Shown here one piece after another: positions 7,917 to 16,415 of a stretch of 32,055 nucleotides of DNA; within the stretch, counting starts at the first letter, position 1, and every line of letters begins with the position of its first letter. A program made the position numbers and the translations under genes. The stretch spans positions 1 through 32,055 of the forward strand of contig JAFVRT010000139.1 of the NCBI GenBank assembly GCA_017504125.1. The letters are read 5' to 3'. Under the pieces are notes generated by a model. It searched no databases and was not told where the DNA came from. It saw nothing but the letters and a program-made list of their open reading frames with translations. The stretch comes from Lentisphaeria bacterium (GTDB taxonomy: Bacteria; Verrucomicrobiota; Lentisphaeria; Victivallales; Victivallaceae).

Positions 7917-8570
7917 TCAATCCTCCTTGAAAAGTTCGATTATAGACTGGCGATTGCCGAATACTGTCAACTGATCGCCTTTTTCCAATAAAGTTCCCGG
8001 ACCTGTGGCAATATCTTCCACCGTTCCGGCTTTGCGCAGCAGCAGCACCGTAACATTGCAGCGGTTCCGCAGATCAAGCTCCAACAGAGTCTTGCCGGAA
8101 AGGCTTTGAGGTACTATGACCTCGGCAATAGCAGACCCCTTGAATTCAAAAATATCGCTGATATTGTGCCAGCTGAGCCGACGGCTGAGCCGGTTGGCGA
8201 CATCCTGTTCCGGCTGGATGACTTCATCAGCTCCGAGCCGGTAAAGGATCCGTTCCTGAACATCTGATGATGCCTTGGCGATGATATGTCTGGCCCCCTC
8301 CTGTTTAATGTGAGTCAAAGCCAGTATCTGGTCTTCAAAATGTGAACTCATTCCCAGAATGATCACATCGAATTTTTCAACATTCAATTCTTTTATGACA
8401 TCAAGATTGCTGACATCTGCCACCACAGATTCCGCCACTTTGTCCCGCATTTCGTCCACAAGCACCGGATTTACATCACACACCAGAACGGTGTTCCCCA
8501 GAGAACTCAACGAAATTGCCAATTTTGATCCGAATGAACCAAGTCCGAAAATCGCATAACTGTTTGCCAT
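7917..8570 (-). CDS. ktrA: Ktr/Trk potassium uptake regulatory subunit
   Basis: 217-aa cytosolic gating subunit: N-terminal RCK/TrkA-N Rossmann domain (residues 1-125, dinucleotide motif GLGSFG near 8-13, acidic ribose-binding residue in VCDVN) and TrkA-C domain (about 140-217). A single RCK unit of this length is typical of KtrA rather than the double-RCK TrkA. It forms a ring that binds nucleotides and opens the KtrB channel-like transporter. Start preceded by AGGAAAG; placed 21 bases after the ktrB stop. KtrA proteins often bind c-di-AMP through the C-terminal domain, not testable here. Confidence 0.93.
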   Translation of the reverse strand: MANSYAIFGLGSFGSKLAISLSSLGNTVLVCDVNPVLVDEMRDKVAESVVADVSNLDVIKELNVEKFDVIILGMSSHFEDQILALTHIKQEGARHIIAKASSDVQERILYRLGADEVIQPEQDVANRLSRRLSWHNISDIFEFKGSAIAEVIVPQSLSGKTLLELDLRNRCNVTVLLLRKAGTVEDIATGPGTLLEKGDQLTVFGNRQSIIELFKED

Positions 8571-8591
8571 AATTCTCTTTCCTGTATATCG

Positions 8592-9944
8592 TTATCCTAT
8601 AATAACCCGTTCTTCGGGATATTTCAGTTGTCCGGGTTTTTCTCTGCTGAGCAAAAACAGCATTATCGCAAAAGGTCCGAGCCGTCCTATTATCATCAGA
8701 ATAATGACAAAGATCTTACCTGAAACTGTAAGCCTGGCAGTTGCCCCCATGGACATACCGGTGGTAGTTACTGCGGAAGCGGCCTCAAACATCGACTCCA
8801 GCAATGGGATCTCAGGCGGAGTCAGGACATGAAGTACGATTCCACCGAAAGCAAACAGCAGCAAAAAAATCACCATCATGGTGAAAGCACGCAGCACGAT
8901 CTCCATACTGACCGACCGTTTGAATATCAAAACCTCCCGGTTTCCCAGCAGCGTATTGCGGATAGCCGCAAAGGCCACAGCAGCAGTTGTTACTTTCATA
9001 CCCCCGGCAGTAGATCCCGGAGCTCCTCCGATCAGCATCAATATTATAACCAGAGTTCCTATCCCCGGAGTCATATATGTTCCTACATCAAAAGAATTGA
9101 ATCCGGCAGTTCTGGAAAATGCTGAAAGACAGAATGCATTAAAAAGAGAAAGCGGCTTGCCGGAATCCAGACTCAGCAGCATCAATATCACCGTCCCGGC
9201 CAACAGCAATATGATACTGGTCGAAAGTACGACTTTGGAGTGAAGACGCAGATAAAGGCGACGCTTTTTGAAAATCTCAAGCAAATCGTAGATCACATAA
9301 ACGCCAAGTCCGCCCAATATCACCAATCCGACAAGGGTAAATTGAACCAGTACATTGGTCTTGCATAAACTTCCCGGCAATGGAGAAAATCCGGCATTGC
9401 AGAATCCGCTTATCCCAAGAAACAATGCGTGCCATGCATTGATAAAATAACTTTCAGGCACCGTAAGCTGTCCGACACCGAATCCTGCAGATTCCGGATC
9501 GTTGAACATGAGCCCGATGTATATCAGAACCACACCGACACCTTCACATACAAAGGTATAGCGGATAACGGTACGCGTAAGACCTTCGGCCCCCCGCAGA
9601 GAAAAATTGTCATTGAGATTTGAGATCATCAGAGTATTGCTGAAGGAAAGCCCGCGTCCCACTGCAAGCAGTATCGACGCACTCAATGTCATGATCCCGA
9701 TACCGCCGAGCTGCACCAGAGTTATGATTATCAACTGTCCGATAAAAGAAAATTCACATATATCGTTGGTTACAAGTCCATTCACACAAGCGGCACTTAC
9801 GGCTGTGAACACGGCATTTATCACCGGATAATTTCGCTCAGGTGTCCACCATGGCATAAGCAGCAGCAATGTTCCTGTGAGGATCATTGCCGTAAAAGTG
9901 GCAAGAAAAAGCAGCTGCCCTCTTTTTACATAACTTATGAGCAT
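8592..9944 (-). CDS. ktrB: Ktr/Trk potassium transporter membrane subunit
   Basis: 450-aa polytopic inner-membrane protein of the TrkH/KtrB superfamily, four M1-P-M2 repeats. Filter glycines of the four pore loops are visible in CVNGLV, CNAGFSP, RTAGFNS and TTTGMSMG; the first loop has Asn where Thr is common. The glycine-rich segment GGAPGSTAGGMK is the hallmark that forms the gating loop in repeat 3. It starts 1 base after the lptE-like stop with only a weak ribosome-binding site, so translation is probably coupled. Works with the adjacent ktrA product for K+ (or Na+-coupled K+) uptake. Confidence 0.94.
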   Translation of the reverse strand: MLISYVKRGQLLFLATFTAMILTGTLLLLMPWWTPERNYPVINAVFTAVSAACVNGLVTNDICEFSFIGQLIIITLVQLGGIGIMTLSASILLAVGRGLSFSNTLMISNLNDNFSLRGAEGLTRTVIRYTFVCEGVGVVLIYIGLMFNDPESAGFGVGQLTVPESYFINAWHALFLGISGFCNAGFSPLPGSLCKTNVLVQFTLVGLVILGGLGVYVIYDLLEIFKKRRLYLRLHSKVVLSTSIILLLAGTVILMLLSLDSGKPLSLFNAFCLSAFSRTAGFNSFDVGTYMTPGIGTLVIILMLIGGAPGSTAGGMKVTTAAVAFAAIRNTLLGNREVLIFKRSVSMEIVLRAFTMMVIFLLLFAFGGIVLHVLTPPEIPLLESMFEAASAVTTTGMSMGATARLTVSGKIFVIILMIIGRLGPFAIMLFLLSREKPGQLKYPEERVIIG

Positions 9945-9945
9945 T

Positions 9946-10461
9946 TTACCAGGATTCGGTCAGCGCATCTACTATCTTTTTGGAACCGTCCCACAGAGCC
10001 TGTTTCACGCCCTGGCGGCGTGCAGTTTCCAAGTCTATCATATTGTCAAACATGGCCTCTCCGGTGATTTTTCCGGGTCCGATAACCGGCTGGACTTTGC
10101 CGGGCATGATGACTGAAAATTCCAAATCGACCTTGACTTTATAATGTTCCGGCAGGAATTCGCTGTTATCGTCATCATCGCTGTCCCATGAAATTTCGCT
10201 GAACGAAGCCTTCAGCACTTTGGTATGGATAATACAATCGGCATTGCTTTCTCTGAGCAATTTATAAGTACCATCGTTCATGATCCTTTCGCAAAGCAAA
10301 GCCCGCAATGTACCTGAAGCATTATAAAGCAGAGTTTCATTGACGACAGGTGCGACAGCCACACTTTTGATCTGCGGATGTCCGGTAAAGCCGATTTTAT
10401 ATCCGCATCCTCCGGCCAAAATCAGTATTGAAAAAAGCAAAAGCGAAGACAACAATTTCAT
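9946..10461 (-). CDS. lptE: LptE-like LPS-assembly lipoprotein
   Basis: 171-aa predicted outer-membrane lipoprotein. Signal peptide with lipidation cysteine at residue 19 (ILAGGC) followed by GYKIG, then IKSVAVAPVVNETLLYN: the small alpha/beta fold start typical of LptE-family proteins, which plug the LptD barrel that inserts LPS into the outer membrane. Sequence similarity to characterised LptE is generally low, so the call rests on size, lipobox-CGY start and the VAVAPVVN pattern. Being next to kdsD (LPS Kdo synthesis) and a BamD-like gene supports it. The start overlaps the upstream gene by 4 bases. Confidence 0.7.
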   Translation of the reverse strand: MKLLSSLLLFSILILAGGCGYKIGFTGHPQIKSVAVAPVVNETLLYNASGTLRALLCERIMNDGTYKLLRESNADCIIHTKVLKASFSEISWDSDDDDNSEFLPEHYKVKVDLEFSVIMPGKVQPVIGPGKITGEAMFDNMIDLETARRQGVKQALWDGSKKIVDALTESW

Positions 10462-11537
10462 TTTTTACTTTCCTCTTTGTTCATATAATTTTTCAAATCG
10501 GGAACCGGCAGCAGATTATGATTACCTTTTTCTCCGGGAACAAGTAATATACTTTCCGCCTCAGCTGGTATTGCAAAACCTTTGTACCGTTCAAAACGCG
10601 GTCCGCCTTTCCGGGGAAAATCTCCGGGGACAAAAGTTTTATCCAATCCGGCAAGTTCATTTTCTGATTTGGGAGCAATGTCAGTTTCAGGATATTCTCT
10701 GACGACTCTGGCAAGATAGCGTCCTGCGGCTTCGCTTCTTCCCTGCTTGCGATAAAATTCGGCCATTTCATAAAGACGCTGAGCCTGGATATCACGGATA
10801 CGCTGCAAATTGCGTTTCACCATCACTTCAGAAGGATCGCCGGGGTACTTTTTCAAAAATTTCCGGCTCATTTCGGCACATTCAGCAGCATAGCGGCCAT
10901 CTCCATCGCCGCGCATGGCAAGCTCATAACATCCGTATCCGAGAGCCAGCAAAGCAAGTTTATACGCTGATGAATCCGGGAAACGCTGCTCAACGATACG
11001 CAATTCGTTCAGGGATTTTTTCACTTCGCCCTTCTGATCATAAATAAAGGCCAGACGCAAACGGGCCGAAGGGGCATGCGATGCATAAGGTGCGCGTTTC
11101 AAGGCAGCGGTATAGATATCGACTGTTTTATCCGGGCCATTGAGCCACGGGATCATTCTCATTGCATAAAACGCAGGCTCTCTTTTTCCCCTGAAATAAA
11201 GGTCGCCCAGTTCATACTCTCTTGCGACCATGGCAGCAACATCGGCAAACTCAGGATATCTTTTGAGCAGGGTTTCGATCAATTCAAACTCGCGCCACGG
11301 CAATTCCGCCAATTTGGCCGCCCCGATCTGTGCGCGCACAGAGTTGGCTTTGATGACATTGGATTTGGCCAGCAGCTCTGCATCGCTGAACGACTTCAAC
11401 GCATCATAATACTTTTTTGCCTTGACAAGTTCCAAACCTTTCTGATAGGCTTTGGTTGCTCCGGCATCATCGCCGCAAAGCACAAGCGATACCGATGCAG
11501 CTATCAGCAGCAACGCGGATTTGAGCTTTTCAATCAT
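10458..11537 (-). CDS. exported TPR protein, BamD-like
   Basis: 359-aa exported helical-repeat protein. The hydrophobic start ending in SLVLCG may be a lipoprotein signal, although Leu at -1 is atypical; otherwise it is an ordinary signal peptide. Repeats of the tetratricopeptide/YfiO type follow (for example AYQKGLELVKAKKYYDALKS, ARLRLAFIYDQKGEVKKSLN and EMAEFYRKQGRSEAAGRYLA), with the BamD-like pattern of a repeat followed by YPETDIAPKSENEL. BamD-like proteins help assemble outer-membrane barrels, but this could also be a generic scaffold. Overlaps the lptE-like gene by 4 bases and follows kdsD, an envelope-biogenesis context. Confidence 0.72.
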   Translation of the reverse strand: MIEKLKSALLLIAASVSLVLCGDDAGATKAYQKGLELVKAKKYYDALKSFSDAELLAKSNVIKANSVRAQIGAAKLAELPWREFELIETLLKRYPEFADVAAMVAREYELGDLYFRGKREPAFYAMRMIPWLNGPDKTVDIYTAALKRAPYASHAPSARLRLAFIYDQKGEVKKSLNELRIVEQRFPDSSAYKLALLALGYGCYELAMRGDGDGRYAAECAEMSRKFLKKYPGDPSEVMVKRNLQRIRDIQAQRLYEMAEFYRKQGRSEAAGRYLARVVREYPETDIAPKSENELAGLDKTFVPGDFPRKGGPRFERYKGFAIPAEAESILLVPGEKGNHNLLPVPDLKNYMNKEESKK

Positions 11538-11556
11538 AACAAATTCCCCGTGACTG

Positions 11557-12534
11557 TTACATTATCTTCAGCGCAGGCAAGTCCTGAACATCGATGATCC
11601 CCTGAACGATATTCTCTTTATTGACGACCACGATATCGTCGATACACCGCTTTTCGAGTATCTTCAGGACTTCTGCCACCAGAATTTCCTTTTCAACCGC
11701 GACCGGGCCGGGAGTCATGACATCACCGATTATCTTCTTGAGGATATCGGGATCTTTTTCCGCCCAGCGGCGGAAATCTCCGTCAGTAAAGATCCCCAGC
11801 AGTTTACGGTTTTCATCAGCGATTATTGCGGAACCGCAGCGGGCGTGGCTCATGGCATAAAGAGTTTCCCGAACCGTCCGGTCAGGAGAAACGATAGCGG
11901 TACGCTCGGTATCACGCATAATATCTCCGGCAGTCATGGTGACCAGACGCCCGATAGCACCGCCCGGATGACGGCGTCCGTAATCGGATTTGGTAAATCC
12001 GCGCTGTTCCAGCAGCACCAGAGCCAGAGCATCACCGAGAGCCAGCAATGCAGTAGTAGTAGTGGTGGGAGCAAGATTGAAAGGACAGGCCTCACGCGGC
12101 ACAGGCATCTCATAAACGAAGTCGCAGACAGAGCCCAAAGTTGATTTCGCGCTTGCGGTAATACCGATGATATCCACGCCCAGTCGTTTGGCAGGCGGAA
12201 GCACCACCAGTAATTCTTCAGTTTCTCCGCTGTAAGAAATAGCCAGCATCAGGTCATTTTCCTGAATAACTCCCAAATCACCGTGTCTGGCTTCGACAGG
12301 ATGCATAAAGACAGAAGGAGTTCCGACACTTGAAAGAGTTGCGGCTATCTTTCTGCCGATATGTCCGGATTTACCCACACCGGTAATGATAAGTTTTCCT
12401 CCGGCATCGATCGTTGCTGAACAACGCTCCACCAAAGTTTCAAAGTTTTCATCAAGTCTGTCCCGTAATGTGGTAAGGCCTTCGATCTCAATATCAAACA
12501 CCTCTCTGGCGCGTTTCAATATACTGCTGCTCAT
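11557..12534 (-). CDS. kdsD: D-arabinose 5-phosphate isomerase (KpsF/KdsD)
   Basis: 325-aa cytosolic enzyme that converts ribulose 5-phosphate to arabinose 5-phosphate, first step to Kdo of lipopolysaccharide. N-terminal SIS domain (about residues 30-165) with GVGKSGHIGRKIA and the conserved HPVEARHGDLG segment; SYSGETEE marks the phosphosugar-binding turn. Two CBS domains follow (about 205-262 and 272-325). Length matches E. coli KdsD. A GGAGG precedes the start, 24 bases after the hisG stop. Together with the lptE-like gene it shows an LPS-bearing outer membrane. Confidence 0.95.
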   Translation of the reverse strand: MSSSILKRAREVFDIEIEGLTTLRDRLDENFETLVERCSATIDAGGKLIITGVGKSGHIGRKIAATLSSVGTPSVFMHPVEARHGDLGVIQENDLMLAISYSGETEELLVVLPPAKRLGVDIIGITASAKSTLGSVCDFVYEMPVPREACPFNLAPTTTTTALLALGDALALVLLEQRGFTKSDYGRRHPGGAIGRLVTMTAGDIMRDTERTAIVSPDRTVRETLYAMSHARCGSAIIADENRKLLGIFTDGDFRRWAEKDPDILKKIIGDVMTPGPVAVEKEILVAEVLKILEKRCIDDIVVVNKENIVQGIIDVQDLPALKIM

Positions 12535-12558
12535 CTTGCAAAATCCTCCAGCTTTTAA

Positions 12559-13410
12559 TTACATACGGCATGCCCGGATCTCGGTGATAAAAATGCCGCG
12601 CCCACCGATGGCATAAAGTTCATCCATGATGTTGTTGACCTCGTTTTTACGGATCATAGCCTTGACAGCCACCCAATCAGGATTGGAAAGCGGCGCAATG
12701 GTCGGAGCCTCGATACCGGGAGTGATACGGCACGCAGCTTCCAGAGAATCCCGGCGGATATCGTACTCCACCATCACATAAGATCCGGCTACGATGACAC
12801 CTTTCATTCTGGCCATCATCTTTTTGGCGGCAGGATTGTCGCCGCATGCCGAATTTCCGGCGATAAGCACCGCTTCGCTGTGGAGCATGGGATCACCGAG
12901 AATAGCCAATCCGGCTTCTTTCAATGTGGAACCGGACTCCACGACATCGGCTACGGCATCCGCGATACCGAGTTTTACAGAAAGTTCCACTGCTCCGTCA
13001 AGACGGACTACCGGACAATTCAATCCGAGTTCATCAAGTTTGCTTTTGAGCAATTGCGGATAAGAACACGCGATCCTTTTGCCGTCCAACTCTTTAACTG
13101 AAGTGAGATTCAATTCTTTGGGTGCGGCAAAACAGAAACGGGAACGGCCGAATTCAAGGGGCATGAGTTCAGTAACTTTCGCGCCGCTGTCAGCAGCCAG
13201 ATCCCGACCGGTGATACCGAGATCGATAATGCCGTTCCCGACATATATCGCCACATCACGGGGACGCAAAAAGAGAAACTCCATATCGTTGGAACTGTCT
13301 GTTACCACCAGTTCCCGTCCGTAACGCTGACAGCGGAATCCGGATTCGGTCAACAATTTAACGGCACCGTCAGAGAGGGCACCTTTATTAGGAACTGCAA
13401 CTTTAAGCAT
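12559..13410 (-). CDS. hisG: ATP phosphoribosyltransferase, long form
   Basis: 283-aa cytosolic enzyme catalysing the first step of histidine synthesis (ATP + PRPP to phosphoribosyl-ATP). The sequence shows MLKVAVPNKGAL at the start, DLGITGRDLAAD, and the PRPP-site region ADVVESGSTLKEAGL. A C-terminal domain of about 75 residues after the catalytic part (MVEYDIRRDSLEAACRITPG...) identifies the long, histidine-inhibited HisG, which does not need HisZ. Start chosen at the ATG preceded by AGGAG; a start 54 bases upstream would run into hisE. Follows hisE by 16 bases. No other his gene lies in the window. Confidence 0.95.
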   Translation of the reverse strand: MLKVAVPNKGALSDGAVKLLTESGFRCQRYGRELVVTDSSNDMEFLFLRPRDVAIYVGNGIIDLGITGRDLAADSGAKVTELMPLEFGRSRFCFAAPKELNLTSVKELDGKRIACSYPQLLKSKLDELGLNCPVVRLDGAVELSVKLGIADAVADVVESGSTLKEAGLAILGDPMLHSEAVLIAGNSACGDNPAAKKMMARMKGVIVAGSYVMVEYDIRRDSLEAACRITPGIEAPTIAPLSNPDWVAVKAMIRKNEVNNIMDELYAIGGRGIFITEIRACRM

Positions 13411-13426
13411 GAGAAACTCCTGTATA

Positions 13427-13690
13427 TCAAAGGTAGCGGTAGATATCTTCAAGTTCGATTTCACGATCTATCATCATCACCTGCAGATGATAGAGAAGCT
13501 GAGAAATTTCTTCTGCGGCACGCTCTTTGGATTCATATTCGGAAGCCATCCACACTTCTCCGGCTTCCTCAACGATCTTTTTACCGATAAAATGGGTTCC
13601 TTTTGCCAATTCCTTAACTGTTCCGGAGTTGGGATCATTGGCAGCGGCTTTGGCTTTCAATTCGGCAAAAAGTTCTTCAAAACGCTTCAT
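13427..13690 (-). CDS. hisE: phosphoribosyl-ATP pyrophosphatase
   Basis: 87-aa alpha-helical MazG-like pyrophosphohydrolase for the second step of histidine synthesis (phosphoribosyl-ATP to phosphoribosyl-AMP + PPi). Motifs: [13 protein letters not shown] with the metal-binding EExxE pattern, and [18 protein letters not shown]. It stands alone, without HisI fusion, and is a normal length for free-standing HisE. First gene of the long minus-strand operon, directly after a consensus promoter and about 110 bases of leader; GAAGG lies 8 bases before the ATG. Confidence 0.94.
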   Translation of the reverse strand: MKRFEELFAELKAKAAANDPNSGTVKELAKGTHFIGKKIVEEAGEVWMASEYESKERAAEEISQLLYHLQVMMIDREIELEDIYRYL

Positions 13691-13809
13691 GGCGCAAACC
13701 TTCCATAGTTAATTTTCGATCGTATATCCGCGACAGATCACGCTGACAAATGATATTGCACCAGCACTTCAGCATTCTCTCCGCGCAGCCGGGCTCCTGC
13801 CCTTTATAT

Positions 13810-13838
13810 AATATAGCGCAGGAACGGCAAAATTTCAA
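13810..13838 (-). promoter_or_regulatory. sigma70-like promoter of the hisE operon
   Basis: On the minus strand: -35 TTGAAA (13838-13833), 17-base spacer, -10 TATATT (13815-13810). It begins immediately downstream of the metallo-hydrolase stop. The inferred leader of about 110 bases (about 13803 to 13691) has a small GGGC-AGGA-GCCC hairpin near its 5' end; I found no his-rich leader peptide or riboswitch I recognise. Confidence 0.75.
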
Positions 13839-13845
13839 CTGAGTG

Positions 13846-14664
13846 TCAAAGTTCGATTTCCATTCCGTCAAAACCGACTTCAATACCGTGGGGATTGAAA
13901 AATTTGCACATATCCTCGTGGCTCATTCCCGGATTGTGGGAAAAATGATTGGCGACCAAAACAGCTCCGTCTGCCAATGATCCGGATTTGCGTAATTCCT
14001 CAAATACTCTGAGAAATGTTTCCCCCCCCATGTGTCCGGAGCCTTTATCGATATGCTGAAAACAGCAGTCAGCCACAACTGCATCGAATTTGAAATTTTC
14101 TTTTTTTATCAGATCCCAGCTTTCATCAGGGAACCACCCGGTATCGTTGGCAATGAGCAGAGAAAATTTTTCATTGCGGAAGGCAAAAAACTGAGCGTCC
14201 GGCGCAGAGTGATCCGCTTTGAACACGGTAAGTTCCACTCCATTTGACAACATAACTTTATCACCGGGTTCAACGATCCGGAACACGACCTTGTTCTGTT
14301 CCGGTTCCATAAATTTCTTGCAGTCTTCGATTACTGTACGACTGCCGGTGATACGCAGCAGCGACTCCGCAGGAACTTTTGACATGCCCCGTTTGCGGTT
14401 GTCGATATCTTCCGGATAAAAGTGGTCGCGATGATTATGGGTTATAACCAGATCTTCCAGCAGATCGAGCCGGAGCCGGTATTTCACCATATGATAAAAC
14501 ATATCCGGTCCGCAATCGATACGGATCGTATCACCAAGTTGATAAGCAGTACGGCTGCGTACATCTTTGCCGCCTTCGCTGAGAGCTTTAAGGCAGAGAG
14601 GACATGTACAGAAAAGTCCCGGCACGCCTTCGGCAGCGGCACTTCCACAAATAAGCAATTTCAT
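13846..14664 (-). CDS. PhnP-like metallo-beta-lactamase-fold hydrolase
   Basis: 272-aa cytosolic hydrolase of the MBL fold (COG1235). The metal motif is THNHRDH (His76, His78, Asp80, His81), with later metal ligands likely in the DHSAPDA, NDTGWF and NHFSHN segments. An N-terminal Cys-X-Cys-X2-Cys (CTC..C, residues 19-24) matches the structural zinc site of PhnP, the cyclic phosphodiesterase of phosphonate breakdown. No phn genes are nearby, so a related phosphodiesterase on another substrate is as likely. Own promoter upstream (14702-14729). The next gene downstream is hisE, with its own promoter. Confidence 0.85.
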   Translation of the reverse strand: MKLLICGSAAAEGVPGLFCTCPLCLKALSEGGKDVRSRTAYQLGDTIRIDCGPDMFYHMVKYRLRLDLLEDLVITHNHRDHFYPEDIDNRKRGMSKVPAESLLRITGSRTVIEDCKKFMEPEQNKVVFRIVEPGDKVMLSNGVELTVFKADHSAPDAQFFAFRNEKFSLLIANDTGWFPDESWDLIKKENFKFDAVVADCCFQHIDKGSGHMGGETFLRVFEELRKSGSLADGAVLVANHFSHNPGMSHEDMCKFFNPHGIEVGFDGMEIEL

Positions 14665-14701
14665 AATTCGGTAAATCCTTCACTTTTTTGGTTTGTTAGA
14701 T

Positions 14702-14729
14702 AATATAACTTCAAAGTGCAGTGTTTCAA
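14702..14729 (-). promoter_or_regulatory. sigma70-like promoter of the metallo-hydrolase gene
   Basis: Minus strand: -35 TTGAAA (14729-14724), 16-base spacer, -10 TATATT (14707-14702), within the 94-base gap after the HD gene. The expected start is near 14695, leaving a leader of about 30 bases. Confidence 0.65.
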
Positions 14730-14758
14730 GTGCAATAAAAGATTTTTGCATCAGATAT

Positions 14759-15337
14759 TCACACAAAGCCGAAATAATTCCACATTTCATCAAAACGCCG
14801 CAGCGGTTCTGCTCCGAATTTCTCCATGGAACGGCGGACTGCTTCAAAGGATTTTTCTTCCATATCACCGGATTTGGAAAAAAATTTATCCGCCAGACAA
14901 ACCAGTTTTTCCTCCGGAGTTTCCGGCAGCAGATCCACAGCCGGAAGCGGAAGTTTTCCGGAAATTATTTCTTCTGCGGTAAGCCCGCTTCCGGTATGGC
15001 GGGCGCAGATACGGGCAAAAACTTTCAGATCCATATTGTGTCCGATGCCGTATTGTTCCAGCATCTCCGCTCCGGCAAGCCCGTGCCAAAGATAAGGCAG
15101 CTGTCCGGTGCAGCAGATCCCCGGTGCATGACAGCGGCGTATTCCTATATCGTGCAGCATGGCTCCGCCGGAAACGATTTCAAGATCGACAGTTTCAGAA
15201 CTTTTTGCCGCAAGTTCCAAAGCCTTGCGGCAGACCTGGCAGCTGTGCTTCAGCAAAGTGCGTTTCAAATCATCATCTTCCGGATAAAAATGATCAATGA
15301 TCATTTTTATTTCCGGTAAAAATTCTATATTTTTCAT
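14759..15337 (-). CDS. HD domain phosphohydrolase family protein
   Basis: 192-aa cytosolic HD-superfamily protein. Metal-binding signature: His31 (LLKHS), HD pair His62-Asp63 (GGAMLHDIGI), and further histidines in the LWHGLAGAEML and ARHTGSGLT segments. The order and the sequence after the HDIG (His-Gly-X-X-Gly-Ala-Glu, then RHTGSGLT, then EEKLVCLADKF) resemble the small HDIG family TIGR00295, whose substrate is unknown. Probably a nucleotide or phosphate-ester hydrolase. It shares a divergent control region with the prepilin-like gene; no strong Shine-Dalgarno sequence is seen before the ATG. Confidence 0.85.
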   Translation of the reverse strand: MKNIEFLPEIKMIIDHFYPEDDDLKRTLLKHSCQVCRKALELAAKSSETVDLEIVSGGAMLHDIGIRRCHAPGICCTGQLPYLWHGLAGAEMLEQYGIGHNMDLKVFARICARHTGSGLTAEEIISGKLPLPAVDLLPETPEEKLVCLADKFFSKSGDMEEKSFEAVRRSMEKFGAEPLRRFDEMWNYFGFV

Positions 15338-15372
15338 AGCTCATACTCAATTCAAATTACTTATGCTGCTGT

Positions 15373-15401
15373 AATGTACATCGCAACAGCAGAGATTGCC
15401 A
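15373..15401 (-). promoter_or_regulatory. candidate promoter of the HD-domain gene
   Basis: Minus strand: -35 TGGCAA (15401-15396), 17-base spacer, -10 TACATT (15378-15373). The -10 region lies in GCGATGTACATTA, a 13-base word found identically in the matching position before the beta-lactamase-like gene (17891-17879). Confidence 0.45.
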
Positions 15402-15475
15402 GCAAAAGAAAGAATAAAAGTTTATTTTTTATCAAATTCCGTCATTTTTTTAGCAAAAAAATATCTGATTATCAC

Positions 15476-15504
15476 TTGCATATAACATTCTGACATGCTA
15501 TTTT
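15476..15504 (+). promoter_or_regulatory. extended -10 promoter of prepilin-like gene 1
   Basis: Plus strand: -35 TTGCAT 15476-15481, 17-base spacer ending in ACATGC, -10 TATTTT 15499-15504; TGC directly before the -10 makes an extended -10. Leader about 35 bases with CGGAG 8 bases before the ATG. Close match to the promoter at 17926-17954. The rest of the 208-base gap (15338-15545) is A/T-rich and shows nothing else I can name. Confidence 0.65.
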
Positions 15505-15545
15505 AGTACAGAGTCTGAGTTTTTATAACAATTCGGAGAAAAATC

Positions 15546-16412
15546 ATGAACACCAAAGAGATGTATCTGAGAAACGATTGCTGCGATGAACTTGTCTCCC
15601 CTATCCGTAGGCGGGTGAAGCCGTACGGATTCACGCTGATCGAACTGCTTGTCGTAATAGCGATCATCGCTATTCTTGCGGCCATGCTGCTCCCGGCTTT
15701 GCAGAAAGCGCGTGAAACAGCAAAACTCTCCACTTGCGTCAACAACATGGGTTCCCTTGCCAAAGCTCTGCAGTATTACGCTGATGACCAGAAAGACTAC
15801 TATCCTCCTTACTGGAACAACCCTGCAGCAATGTCGAGCGGAAGTACCGCCTGGTGGGCAGGCGCATGGTCAAAAGCCCCCGCAGGATATCAGAGCGGAC
15901 TTCTTGCTCCTTATCTCGGAGTAAATCAGAACGGGATCATCTTCGGATTCAGAGAGGTCAGTGCCACCTCAAAATATCTCTGCAGATTCGCCTGTCCAAA
16001 TCTCCCTGCCATGAAACACCCCAGAGCAGACAGTTCCGGATACCGGTCCGGTATCACGATGCTTGGCAGACAAAGTGCAGTCTGGGACGGACTCCGCCGC
16101 TCCCGGGTTCTGCGTCCTTCCCAAATGGCGGTCTATATCGAAGCCGAAGCTCCCAGTACCTCTTACCGTGCCAAGGACAATATCGAAGGATTTTACGGTC
16201 AGCTCATAGATGATGCCGTAGCTTACCGCCACGGAGCCGGAGCAAATCCCATTGCCACGATCACATTTGCCGACGGACGGGCCAGTTCCAGAAACAAATT
16301 CAAGATACCCGGAACCTGGAGTACCACTTATGCCTATTACAACTGTTTCTACCGTCCGTACCCGGTATACAGCGAAGACAAAACCGGTGCATGGTTCGCC
16401 AAGACGCTGTAA
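15546..16412 (+). CDS. prepilin-like exported protein with H-Xn-DG tail (1)
   Basis: 288-aa type IV pilin-like/pseudopilin protein. A 28-residue leader, unusually long and rich in Arg/Lys near its end (RRRVKPYG), precedes the class III cleavage site G28/F29 and the helix [16 protein letters not shown], with Glu33 at +5 of the mature protein. The globular part contains a DUF1559-like region and, near the C-terminus, a His-to-DG motif ([17 protein letters not shown]), here with 13 residues between His and Asp. Such proteins occur in great numbers in Planctomycetes and Lentisphaerota, usually away from secretion genes as here. Possible roles are surface display or a minor pseudopilin; unproved. 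Convergent with the next gene, 3 bases apart. Confidence 0.9.
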   Translation: MNTKEMYLRNDCCDELVSPIRRRVKPYGFTLIELLVVIAIIAILAAMLLPALQKARETAKLSTCVNNMGSLAKALQYYADDQKDYYPPYWNNPAAMSSGSTAWWAGAWSKAPAGYQSGLLAPYLGVNQNGIIFGFREVSATSKYLCRFACPNLPAMKHPRADSSGYRSGITMLGRQSAVWDGLRRSRVLRPSQMAVYIEAEAPSTSYRAKDNIEGFYGQLIDDAVAYRHGAGANPIATITFADGRASSRNKFKIPGTWSTTYAYYNCFYRPYPVYSEDKTGAWFAKTL

Positions 16413-16415
16413 TTA

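Noticed and set aside
13691-13803. His operon attenuator or T-box in the hisE leader
   Set aside because: No run of His codons, T-box sequence or terminator/antiterminator pair could be found; only a 4-bp GC hairpin is visible.
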